From assembly GCA_031261125.1 (NCBI GenBank), contig JAISJZ010000414.1:1-6324 (forward strand): DNA of 6,324 nucleotides. The letters run 5' to 3'. Below are positions 1 to 5,598 of this stretch, one piece after another. This stretch comes from Planctomycetaceae bacterium. Its GTDB lineage: Bacteria; Planctomycetota; Planctomycetia; Pirellulales; Thermoguttaceae. A program made the position numbers and the translations under genes. The stretch's first letter is position 1. Each line of letters starts with the position of its first letter. The notes beneath the pieces are model-generated. The model was not told the origin of the DNA. It was given only the letters and a program-made list of their open reading frames with translations, and ran no database searches.

Positions 1-2
1 CC

Positions 3-56
3 CGCCTTGACGGTAACAAAAAGCCGTTACGGATGATACAAAAAATAAAAATTTGA
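3..56 (+). CDS. Possible C-terminal tail of an upstream gene (partial, unidentified)
   Basis: One frame is open from the window edge to a TGA at 54-56. It gives a short basic tail ending in MIQKIKI. Nothing identifies the protein. An exbB/tolQ-type gene would be a natural upstream neighbour of the exbD gene at 375, but the 17 visible residues cannot test that. Another frame is also open for 11 codons, so this may be chance. The call is a guess from position and basic composition. Confidence 0.2.
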   Translation, partial: RLDGNKKPLRMIQKIKI

Positions 57-212
57 CCAACGTGAGAGGGAAACCACTTCGGCTCAAGGGAATTGCGAGT
101 TTTTAGAACCTGCCCTAAACTATCCATTTTGTTCGTTTTCAAACCTACTCACACACATAGGGAGTAAAGTATGTAATGCCCGAATTTTGACAGGTGAGTA
201 GAGATGACGATA

Positions 213-236
213 TTGACTTTATGTGTTTTTTTGTTA

Positions 237-240
<4 letters not shown>
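213..240 (+). promoter_or_regulatory. Sigma70-like promoter ahead of the tRNA-like element and exbD
   Basis: TTGACT at 213-218 and TAGAAT at 235-240 are separated by 16 nt. Each box is one mismatch from consensus. Transcription would start near 246-248, inside the degenerate 5' half of the tRNA-like sequence. The exbD mRNA would then have a leader of about 128 nt carrying the tRNA-Asp-like arms. A second perfect -35 box (TTGACA, 187-192) lies upstream with only a weak -10 (GATATT, 209-214), so tandem starts are possible. The same 16-nt layout recurs at 1289 and 4148. Confidence 0.6.
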
Positions 241-311
<71 letters not shown>

Positions 312-374
312 TTCGTTGTTGTCTCTTTCCATTTAGCCGGCGGCTTGTCCCGTCGACAAACGGTGGGGGTGGAT

Positions 375-827
375 ATGTCTGATGATGATTCCGGTACCGT
401 TGTCTTTTCCCGAAAAAAACGGGAAACAGATATGGATATGACCCCAATGGTCGATGTCGTCTTTCTGCTCCTGATTTTCTTTATGGTTACCGCAGCGTTC
501 GGGCTGCAAAAGTCCATCGCCGTTCCCGACCCGGAAAGCGAACAAAGTACGCAGCAGGCGGCTGTTCTGCAAAACAACAGTGCGGATGACCAACTCACGG
601 TGCAGATTACGAAAGAAAACAAGGTCTATGTCGAAAACGAAGAAGCGGCAACACAGCAGGAACTCTATGCAAAGTTGCGGGAACATCAGTACCGGAATGG
701 ACAGCGGCAGCGGCGGCATCTGTTTATAGATGCCGACAGCAAAGCAATGCACGAAACCGTTGTCCGTGTCCTCGATGCTGCCAGCGGTACCGGTATGGAT
801 TCCATTCGGTTAATGAGCAGTGAGTAG
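375..827 (+). CDS. exbD: ExbD/TolR-type biopolymer transport protein
   Basis: The 150-residue protein has the ExbD/TolR plan: a short charged cytoplasmic N-terminus, one membrane helix at about residues 25-43, and a periplasmic domain. The motif DMTPMVDVVFLLLIFFM contains the conserved membrane aspartate (D27) that carries protons in this family. The C-terminal part, LFIDADSKAMHETVV followed by VLDAASGTGMDSIRL, matches the usual ExbD fold pattern. With an ExbB/TolQ/MotA-like channel partner it would use proton motive force to drive outer-membrane uptake or envelope tasks. No partner lies downstream, and any upstream one is outside the window. ATG 375 was chosen because the motif starts close after it and a G-rich ribosome site (GGTGGGGGT, 362-370) precedes it. 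The frame is open back to ATG 204, but that extension reads through the tRNA-like arms and has no ExbD character. The leader also has small hairpins (335-345, 345-359). Confidence 0.88.
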   Translation: MSDDDSGTVVFSRKKRETDMDMTPMVDVVFLLLIFFMVTAAFGLQKSIAVPDPESEQSTQQAAVLQNNSADDQLTVQITKENKVYVENEEAATQQELYAKLREHQYRNGQRQRRHLFIDADSKAMHETVVRVLDAASGTGMDSIRLMSSE

Positions 828-1240
828 CGTCTAAATAATCCCTACATTCCGCATATCCGCAACAACCGGATACCGGTTCTGCGGTTCTTCCGATTATTTT
901 GCAATATGCCGGTTTTCGGAATCAATTCTATCAGTCGGATTATACGATAAAAGATGTGGGGGACGGATTCCCCGACGGTGCATTACCGGACTTTCGCCAA
1001 GGATGGGGAAAGACCGCCGGGAATGTTTGCGGTCAATTCCTTCGGGGTTTGACAGCATCGCCGGTTTAAGCCAACCCGTTTCGGAAACGGGGTTTGCTTC
1101 GCCTCGAAAACTGGGTTTTTCCGAATGGTTTCCCTTTTGGTTTCGCTTGGCGACCGTTTGCGGTACGACGAAACATCGGCAGAATTCCGAACAGGATGTT
1201 CGCCTTTCCAACGGTGTTTTCGGTTAGTTCGCAGTTTTAG
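828..1240 (+). other. Long non-coding, stem-loop-rich region; candidate structured RNA
   Basis: No convincing gene lies here. The longest + frame (1003-1227, 74 codons) has an SD-like AAGG only 1 nt from its ATG and no family signal. The stretch holds many inverted repeats: GGGGGA/TTCCCC (958-963, 968-973), GACCGC/GCGGTC (1012-1017, 1029-1034), CCCGTTT/AAACGGG around CGG (1075-1091), ACCG/CGGT (1153-1164) and CGAAC/GTTCG (1188-1202). A perfect long-range pair TCGCCAAG/CTTGGCGA (994-1001, 1146-1153) would enclose several of them. The intrinsic terminator at 1241 closes the stretch. Only weak promoter-like sequence is visible (TACGAT at 943-948), so it may be the 3' UTR of exbD or an independent RNA. 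It does not fit RNase P RNA, tmRNA or 6S RNA as far as I can tell. Confidence 0.4.
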
Positions 1241-1281
1241 AAGGATACGCGGCAAGACGCTACGTGTCCTTCTTTTTTTTT
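1241..1281 (+). terminator. Strong intrinsic terminator
   Basis: AAGGATACG (1241-1249) pairs with CGTGTCCTT (1263-1271), giving nine base pairs with one G-T, around a 13-nt loop. One C and then nine T residues follow (1273-1281). This is a canonical Rho-independent terminator on the + strand. It would end transcripts of exbD and/or the structured region 828-1240, and it insulates the gldFG promoter that starts 8 nt later. Confidence 0.88.
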
Positions 1282-1288
1282 GAAACTA

Positions 1289-1316
1289 TTGCATAAGAAT
1301 TCGGACGTGATATAAT
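1289..1316 (+). promoter_or_regulatory. Sigma70-like promoter of the gldFG gene
   Basis: TTGCAT (1289-1294) and a perfect TATAAT (1311-1316) are 16 nt apart, between the upstream terminator and the ATG at 1350. The start would fall near 1322-1324. The mRNA leader would be only about 26 nt and begin within the GGAAAATT/AATTTTCC hairpin. This implies the permease gene is transcribed on its own, not from an operon with its ATPase. Confidence 0.75.
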
Positions 1317-1320
1317 GACC

Positions 1321-1340
1321 GGAAAATTGGTTAATTTTCC
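1321..1340 (+). repeat. Perfect inverted repeat at the 5' end of the gldFG mRNA
   Basis: GGAAAATT (1321-1328) and AATTTTCC (1333-1340) form a perfect 8-bp stem with a GGTT loop. It overlaps the predicted transcription start and ends 9 nt before the ATG at 1350. No Shine-Dalgarno is visible between hairpin and ATG. It could be a 5' mRNA-stabilising hairpin, a block or aid to leaderless-like initiation, or an operator for a dimeric repressor just downstream of the -10 box. The sequence shows the symmetry; the role is inference. Confidence 0.6.
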
Positions 1341-1349
1341 GTCTAAACA

Positions 1350-4106
1350 ATGAACTTCAACGTCCTGTTTTCCGTTTTCAAACGCAATTTCTTCGGCTAT
1401 CTCGCCAATCCGACGGGATACGTCTTCATCACCGTTTTCGTTCTTTTATCGTCCGTGGCGGCTTTTCTGCCGGACGAATTCTTTAACGCCAACCTGGCGA
1501 ACCTCGACCAACTGAACCGCTGGTTCCCGTTGATAATGCTCGTCTTTGTTCCGGCTATCACAATGGGCATCTGGGCGGACGAACGCCGCCAAGGTACCGA
1601 CGAACTGCTGTTAACCATTCCCGCAAGCGACTCCGACATCGTCTTCGGCAAATTCAAGGGTGCCGCCGCAATTTACACCTTGTCGCTGCTGTTTTCGCTC
1701 GTCTGTTCCTTGGCAATTCTGTCCTATCTCGGTAAGCCCGACATCGGACTGTTCCTCTGTACTTACCTCGGTTATTGGTTCGTCGGTGTCGCAATGCTGG
1801 CAATCGGAATGACCGCCTCGTTCCTCACCGGTAATTTGACCGTGGCGTACATCCTCGGCGCAATCTTTTGCACGCCGTTTATCGCCTTGCAATGGAGCGA
1901 TTCGCTGCCGTTGCCGAACGAAGCGGTCTCCGTCCTGAAAAGTTTCAGTATTCCCGCCCAATTTGAATTATTCGGTCGCGGCATCGTCAACTTTTCAAGT
2001 ATCCTCTATTTCGCAATGCTCACCGCAACAATGCTCTATTTGAGTATGGTTCTCATCGGCAAACGGCATTGGTCGGCAAATCAGTGTTTCGTCGGCGGGT
2101 TTCACTACACTGTCCGCACTGCCGCTCTCTTGGCAATCGGGCTGTCGCTGGTGTTCATTTTCCGGCAGCACGATGCCCGTGCGGACTTAACGGCAGAACA
2201 TTTAAGCACGCTCGCACCAAATACCGTCAAACTCCTCAAAGAATTAAAACCGCAACATACCGTTGTAGTTGATGCGTTCATCAGTCCCGATGTCCCGGAA
2301 TCGCATATTCAGGCAAAACTCGATATGGAGTCCATTCTCGATGAAATCCAAAGCATTTGCGGTAAAAAGGTTTCCGTCCGCAAAAATTACATTCGTCCGA
2401 ACACAGAACAGGCGTTGCTGGCGAATCAGCGGTACGAAATCAAGCCGCACGATGTTTCGTTCACATCACAGGGTAAGCGGGAATTGAAGAGTATTTTTCT
2501 CGGTGTTTCGTTCCGTAGCGGCTTGAATACACTGACCCTACCGTTCATCGACAGGGGACTTTCGGCGGAATATGAACTCGTTCACGCCCTTGTCAATGTC
2601 GCTGCTCCGCAAAACAAACGTATCGGAATTTTGAAAACCGATGTGCCGCTGACCGGCGGATTTGATATGCAAAGTATGTCGGCAAATCCCGATATGCAAA
2701 TCGTTGAGGAACTAAAAAAGCAATATAACGTCGTTGAAGTGAATCCGGCGGAACCAATTAAGGAGAAATACGATGCTCTGTTAGCGGTGCAGCCGTCGGC
2801 GATGGACCCGCAGGCAACGGAAAATTTCATCAATGCTGTTAAGAACGGACAGCCAGCGGTGATTTTTGAAGACCCGTTGCCGGTGTATATCCGGGGAGTT
2901 GCCGGAACCGGTGAACCGAGAACTCCGCCGAACCAAATGGCGATGATGATGGGAAGACAGCAGCCGAAGGGCGATATTTCGCCGCTCTGGGATTTTCTCG
3001 GTACCGCCGTTGACGCTCGTGTTGCCGTTTGGCAGGAGTACTCACCGATTCGGAAAATATCGCAAATTCCGAAGGGATTCGTATTTCTCGACCGCAGTCA
3101 TAACCCCAACCGTAAGGAAGGGGCAGAAAACGAGACGGACAAACCCTTTAATCAGAAAGACAACGTTTCGTCTGCGCTGCAATATATGATGCTGCCGTTT
3201 CCGGGAAAAATTATTGTTCACGAGCGGGATTCTGCGAATCCCGCCTTAACGAAAACACCGCTGCTGCAAACGTTTATGAAACCGGCGGGGACGGTCAGCA
3301 CAATGGACGTAATGCGCTGGTTCCGCAGCGGCGAACAGGGTAATGCGTGGGTGTCGTCCGGCGATGCTCAAATGTTGGCGGTACGCATCACGGGCGAAGT
3401 TCCTGTTAGCCCGGCGGATTTGCCCGGTGATGAAAAAGAAAAATCGGAGACCAAGCATTCTGCGGCTAATGTAAAAATCAACGTCATTCTCATTTCCGAC
3501 ATTGACTGTTTGTCCGATATGATTTTCAACTTACGGAAGATGGGCAACGAACCGGGAGCGGGCATTGACTTGAATTTCGATAATGCAACGTTCGTTCTCA
3601 ACGCGGTTGACAGCGCAGCGGGCGATGAGCGGTTCCTGACAATTCGTACCCGCCGCCCGAAGCACCGGACACTGTCAAAATTTGACGAAAACACGGATTC
3701 GATTCGCCGCAGAGCAAGCGAAAAGCGGGAAACGCTGCAAAAAGAATTCGACACACAAATCAAAAAGGAAGAAATTGAATTATCAGAAACATCGAAGAAA
3801 CTCGAAGCCGATTTGAAGAAGGGTTCGGTGAACGAAGAGGAAGCATTGCGGAAACTGGCGGCAGCAATGATGACCGCCCAGAAAAATTTGGATTCGAAAA
3901 AAGAATCATTGCAGCGGGAATTGGCGATAGAAGTGGAAAAGTCGGACGTGTCGCTGAACGAACAGATTCAGAAGATTCAAGGGCAGTACAAGTTGGCAGC
4001 GGTCGCACTGCCGCCGCTTCCGCCGCTGTTGATAGGTCTTGCGGTCTTTTTCGTTCGGAAGACCCGTGAAAGAGGCAGCGTTCCGCAGTCCCGGAGAAAG
4101 AAATAG
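1350..4106 (+). CDS. GldF-GldG fusion: ABC-2 type permease with Gldg-type extracytoplasmic domain
   Basis: This 918-residue inner-membrane protein fuses two parts that are separate in Bacteroidota gliding systems. Residues 1-272 are an ABC-2 permease of GldF type with about six to seven helices (roughly 22-40, 58-74, 105-127, 133-158, 163-180, 217-236, 254-272). It contains the family signature ADERRQGTDELLLTIPAS at 76-93. Residues 275 to about 770 are the GldG-like part, opening with ARADLTAEHLSTLAPNTVKL and closing near FVLNAVDSAAGDERFLTIRTR. Residues about 775-878 are a charged, probably coiled-coil segment. A final helix (881-902) and basic tail anchor the C-terminus. Such proteins work with a GldA-like ATPase. 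None is encoded here, and the gene has its own promoter, so the ATPase must lie elsewhere. The substrate is unknown; gliding should not be assumed outside Bacteroidota. Initiation lacks a clear Shine-Dalgarno. The family call is firm, the role is not. Confidence 0.9.
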   Translation: MNFNVLFSVFKRNFFGYLANPTGYVFITVFVLLSSVAAFLPDEFFNANLANLDQLNRWFPLIMLVFVPAITMGIWADERRQGTDELLLTIPASDSDIVFGKFKGAAAIYTLSLLFSLVCSLAILSYLGKPDIGLFLCTYLGYWFVGVAMLAIGMTASFLTGNLTVAYILGAIFCTPFIALQWSDSLPLPNEAVSVLKSFSIPAQFELFGRGIVNFSSILYFAMLTATMLYLSMVLIGKRHWSANQCFVGGFHYTVRTAALLAIGLSLVFIFRQHDARADLTAEHLSTLAPNTVKLLKELKPQHTVVVDAFISPDVPESHIQAKLDMESILDEIQSICGKKVSVRKNYIRPNTEQALLANQRYEIKPHDVSFTSQGKRELKSIFLGVSFRSGLNTLTLPFIDRGLSAEYELVHALVNVAAPQNKRIGILKTDVPLTGGFDMQSMSANPDMQIVEELKKQYNVVEVNPAEPIKEKYDALLAVQPSAMDPQATENFINAVKNGQPAVIFEDPLPVYIRGVAGTGEPRTPPNQMAMMMGRQQPKGDISPLWDFLGTAVDARVAVWQEYSPIRKISQIPKGFVFLDRSHNPNRKEGAENETDKPFNQKDNVSSALQYMMLPFPGKIIVHERDSANPALTKTPLLQTFMKPAGTVSTMDVMRWFRSGEQGNAWVSSGDAQMLAVRITGEVPVSPADLPGDEKEKSETKHSAANVKINVILISDIDCLSDMIFNLRKMGNEPGAGIDLNFDNATFVLNAVDSAAGDERFLTIRTRRPKHRTLSKFDENTDSIRRRASEKRETLQKEFDTQIKKEEIELSETSKKLEADLKKGSVNEEEALRKLAAAMMTAQKNLDSKKESLQRELAIEVEKSDVSLNEQIQKIQGQYKLAAVALPPLPPLLIGLAVFFVRKTRERGSVPQSRRKK

Positions 4107-4107
4107 A

Positions 4108-4126
4108 GAAAAATTGCGAATTTTTC
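4108..4126 (+). repeat. Perfect AT-rich inverted repeat just after the gldFG stop
   Basis: GAAAAATT (4108-4115) and AATTTTTC (4119-4126) form an 8-bp stem with a GCG loop, starting one base after the TAG stop at 4104-4106. The 3' strand recurs as a direct repeat, GAATTTTTCC at 4118-4127 and 4136-4145. The stem is too AT-rich and lacks a following T tract of its own, so it is at best a weak terminator. It could act as a 3' processing or stability element. It resembles the hairpin ahead of the same gene at 1321-1340. Confidence 0.5.
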
Positions 4127-4147
4127 CAAAATTCTGAATTTTTCCCC

Positions 4148-4175
4148 TTGACTTTCAAAAAAAATATGATACAAT
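4148..4175 (+). promoter_or_regulatory. Sigma70-like promoter of the SRP RNA gene
   Basis: TTGACT (4148-4153) and TACAAT (4170-4175), each one mismatch from consensus, are separated by a 16-nt A-rich spacer. Transcription would start near 4181-4183. The strength and the absence of a following ribosome site suit a stable RNA gene. Confidence 0.75.
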
Positions 4176-4180
4176 GCCGT

Positions 4181-4302
4181 AGGTTTGGTGGTTTTCGTTC
4201 GATTTGTTTTCCTTTTCAGACGATAATAACCACCGGTAAAGATGGTTTGTGTAAAGTGTCGGAAAGGAAGCAGTGGTCGATTTTACGGCGGTCATTTTTT
4301 TT
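4181..4302 (+). ncRNA. ffs: Signal recognition particle RNA (4.5S/SRP RNA)
   Basis: SRP RNA pairs with the protein Ffh to target nascent membrane proteins to the translocon. The diagnostic part is GTGTCGGAAAGGAAGCAG (4256-4273), which matches the domain IV apical loop and AGCAG internal loop that bind Ffh. Flanking strands pair as expected: 4229-4235 with 4286-4292 (one A-C mismatch), and 4237-4240 with 4282-4285 after a bulged G. The apical loop seems to be a six-base GGAAAG closed by C4260-G4267, not the common GGAA tetraloop. A T8 tract at 4295-4302 sits 2 nt past the stem, so the RNA probably ends there by intrinsic termination. The 5' end follows from the promoter. The roughly 120-nt size fits a short bacterial SRP RNA. 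Segment 4187-4193 (GGTGGTT) could alternatively pair with 4228-4234 (AACCACC) and disrupt the main stem. Exact ends are inferred. Confidence 0.8.
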
Positions 4303-4318
4303 GTGGGAGGTACCAATA

Positions 4319-4345
4319 ATGAGAAAGGCACGCTCCGAACCTTGA
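4319..4345 (+). CDS. 8-codon micro-ORF with strong Shine-Dalgarno (possible leader peptide)
   Basis: GGGAGG at 4306-4311 lies 7 nt ahead of ATG 4319, an ideal ribosome site. The frame encodes MRKARSEP and stops at TGA 4343-4345. A stem-loop (4349-4390) starts 3 nt after the stop, an arrangement seen in leader-peptide attenuators. No regulated gene is recognisable downstream on the + strand, because etfB ahead is on the opposite strand. It could therefore be a small independent peptide, a remnant of a lost gene start, or chance. There are no runs of one amino acid to suggest a sensed substrate. Confidence 0.25.
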   Translation: MRKARSEP

Positions 4346-4348
4346 TTG

Positions 4349-4390
4349 AGGACACTGTGATTACCGCCGAGTGAGCGGTGCGGGTGTCCT
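4349..4390 (+). repeat. Two-tier stem-loop downstream of the micro-ORF
   Basis: AGGACAC (4349-4355) pairs perfectly with GTGTCCT (4384-4390). Within it ACCGC (4363-4367) pairs with GCGGT (4375-4379) around a 7-nt loop. The downstream sequence is only moderately T-rich, with TTTTT reached at about 4406, so it is not a clean terminator. It may be a regulatory or processing structure in a read-through transcript from the SRP promoter. Confidence 0.45.
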
Positions 4391-4670
4391 TAAATCCGTT
4401 TCGTGTTTTTGTTTCCCTATCAAGTCGGTTTCGGGCAGTCCGAACCGGCGGTCCTATTGCCGTCACGGTGTGTGCCGGTGCCGGTGGAAAGTTATCTGTT
4501 TCTTTCAACCGTTTTCGTTTTTACTGCCGTCGAAGCCGGAAACCGCGTTTGACAGTTTCCGGCGGGCCGCAAAGAGAAAGAATAGACATTGTGTCCGGCC
4601 CCAAGCGTGTGCGTGTTCATCACACGGTACCTGGCTTTGCCGCAAAAAAACGAAGATTTCTTTCAGGGAC
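4391..4670. other. Intergenic stretch without a recognisable gene
   Basis: Frames open across this part on either strand give arginine- and serine-rich translations with no family resemblance, and they run into etfB or the SRP RNA on the opposite strand. A perfect 9-bp stem GCCGGAAAC/GTTTCCGGC (4535-4543, 4555-4563) with an 11-nt loop is present. ACCGGC at 4444-4449 can pair with either of two adjacent GCCGGT copies (4474-4479, 4480-4485). A decayed gene or a structured RNA are both possible. I see nothing decisive. Confidence 0.4.
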
Positions 4671-4696
4671 GACCCGGTACCCGGCGGTATCGGGTC
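4671..4696 (-). terminator. Stem-loop after etfB, likely terminator or barrier
   Basis: GACCCGGTACC (4671-4681) pairs with GGTATCGGGTC (4686-4696) as an 11-bp stem (one G-T) with a 4-base loop. It lies 12 nt past the etfB stop codon (4709-4711). On the minus strand the T7 tract comes only about 20 nt after the stem (A7 at 4644-4650 on the + strand), so this is not a canonical intrinsic terminator. It is well placed to protect the 3' end of the etfB mRNA or to stop convergent transcription from the + strand. Confidence 0.5.
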
Positions 4697-4708
4697 TTTC
4701 CGTTTCTG

Positions 4709-5509
4709 TCAGCCGAGCGTTTTGGCACTCACTAATTCCGTAAGCAGAGCAGCGATACCGTCCTTTGTCGGGGCGATGTCCGTGAAACCTTCTTTTTTCA
4801 GCACAATCGACTGAATCCGAAACACCTTCGTCGGCGAACCGGCAACACCGCAGCGGTCTAAATCGGCATTGATGTTGTCCAAGTCCCATTGCACTGGTTC
4901 CGTGCGTTTGTACTTCATCACCCGTTTTGCCGCCTGCGGACGCGGTACATTTGCCGTTTCAAGAACCGTCAGCAACGCCGGCAGTTTCACGCTAACAATT
5001 TCATAACCGTTGCCGATGCTGCGCCGAATCAAGGCGTATTGACGATTTTCAGATACGGAAAGAATTTCTTCCGTGTAAGTGATTTGCGGAATCCCTAATT
5101 TTTCAGCAACCTGCGGGGCAGTTTGGGCGGTATCGCCGTCAATCGCCTGCCTTCCGGCAAAAACAAAATCGAAATGACCGATGGTTTTCACCGCTTGCGA
5201 AAGAATATAACTCGTTGCCAAAGTATCGCTTGCGGCGGCTCTGCGGTCGGTCAACAAAACAGCCCGGTCAGCACCGCGGTACAGGCAGTCCCGCAGAACT
5301 TCGGTTGCCTTCGGTGGTCCCATCGAAACAGCACTTACCGTTCCGCCATACCGCTGTTTAATGTTTAGTGCCGCTTCAAGGGCGTGCAAATCTTCAGGGT
5401 TGAAAATCGCCGGAAGTGCCGCCCGGTTGACGGTACCGTCTTCCTTCATCGCTTCGGCAGTAATGTTCGCCGTGTCTGGAACCTGTTTGACTAAAACGAT
5501 AGAATGCAT
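4709..5509 (-). CDS. etfB: Electron transfer flavoprotein beta subunit (FixA/EtfB family)
   Basis: The 266-residue protein shows the family landmarks in order: VLVKQVPDT (5-13), NPEDLHALEAAL (37-48), VSMGPPKATEVLRDCLYRGAD (61-81), ASDTLATS (93-100), AGRQAIDGDTAQTAPQVAEKLG (118-139) and LPALLTVLETANVPR (176-190). With EtfA it forms a soluble cytoplasmic FAD-binding heterodimer that passes electrons between dehydrogenases and a membrane or quinone-linked acceptor. The IDGDTAQT loop is the kind found in FixA and bifurcating-type EtfB, whose beta subunit can bind a second FAD; bifurcation itself cannot be shown from this chain. Length is normal. No etfA follows: the gene ends 12 nt before a stem-loop, then comes non-coding DNA and the SRP gene. 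ATG 5509 starts exactly at the family's N-terminus although no Shine-Dalgarno precedes it. The upstream leader is made of heptamer repeats. Confidence 0.93.
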   Translation of the reverse strand: MHSIVLVKQVPDTANITAEAMKEDGTVNRAALPAIFNPEDLHALEAALNIKQRYGGTVSAVSMGPPKATEVLRDCLYRGADRAVLLTDRRAAASDTLATSYILSQAVKTIGHFDFVFAGRQAIDGDTAQTAPQVAEKLGIPQITYTEEILSVSENRQYALIRRSIGNGYEIVSVKLPALLTVLETANVPRPQAAKRVMKYKRTEPVQWDLDNINADLDRCGVAGSPTKVFRIQSIVLKKEGFTDIAPTKDGIAALLTELVSAKTLG

Positions 5510-5516
5510 TTACAAT

Positions 5517-5547
5517 GACTAATAACTAATGATGACTAACGACTAAT
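5517..5547 (-). repeat. Degenerate heptamer repeats forming the etfB leader
   Basis: On the + strand the units are GACTAAT (5517-5523), AACTAAT (5524-5530), a GAT spacer, GACTAAC (5534-5540) and GACTAAT (5541-5547). On the etfB sense strand they read (A/G)TTAGT(C/T). They fill almost the whole interval between the predicted transcription start and the ATG. No unit contains a Shine-Dalgarno. They might bind a protein or small RNA, or be a simple repeat that expands and contracts. Confidence 0.6.
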
Positions 5548-5553
5548 GGTTGA

Positions 5554-5582
5554 ATTATCTTCTACTCGTCAGCCGTTGTCCA
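5554..5582 (-). promoter_or_regulatory. Probable sigma70-like promoter of etfB
   Basis: Reading the minus strand, TGGACA (5582-5577) and GATAAT (5559-5554) are 17 nt apart, each one mismatch from consensus. The start would be near 5547, giving a leader of about 38 nt. The promoter sits in the 89-nt gap between the upstream gene's stop and the etfB start. It suggests etfB is transcribed independently, although no terminator separates it from the upstream gene. Confidence 0.5.
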
Positions 5583-5598
5583 TAGTTCGTTTCTGAAA

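Noticed and set aside
1003..1200. RNase P RNA
   Set aside because: GGGGAAAGACCGCCGGG (1004-1020) resembles the GAGGAAAGTCCGGGC core, and CAGAATTCCGAA the distal one. The remaining conserved blocks and spacing are absent.
1003..1227. 74-codon + frame in the exbD-gldFG gap
   Set aside because: The only SD-like bases sit 1 nt from the ATG, the composition is odd, and the frame runs through multiple stem-loops. A structured RNA or non-coding DNA fits better.
4155..4508. 117-codon minus frame opposite the SRP gene
   Set aside because: It is antisense to the SRP RNA and its stem-loops and resembles no protein family I know.
4371..4814. 147- and 121-codon + frames between the SRP gene and etfB
   Set aside because: They overlap the etfB coding end on the other strand, are Arg/Ser-rich without any family signal, and lack ribosome sites.
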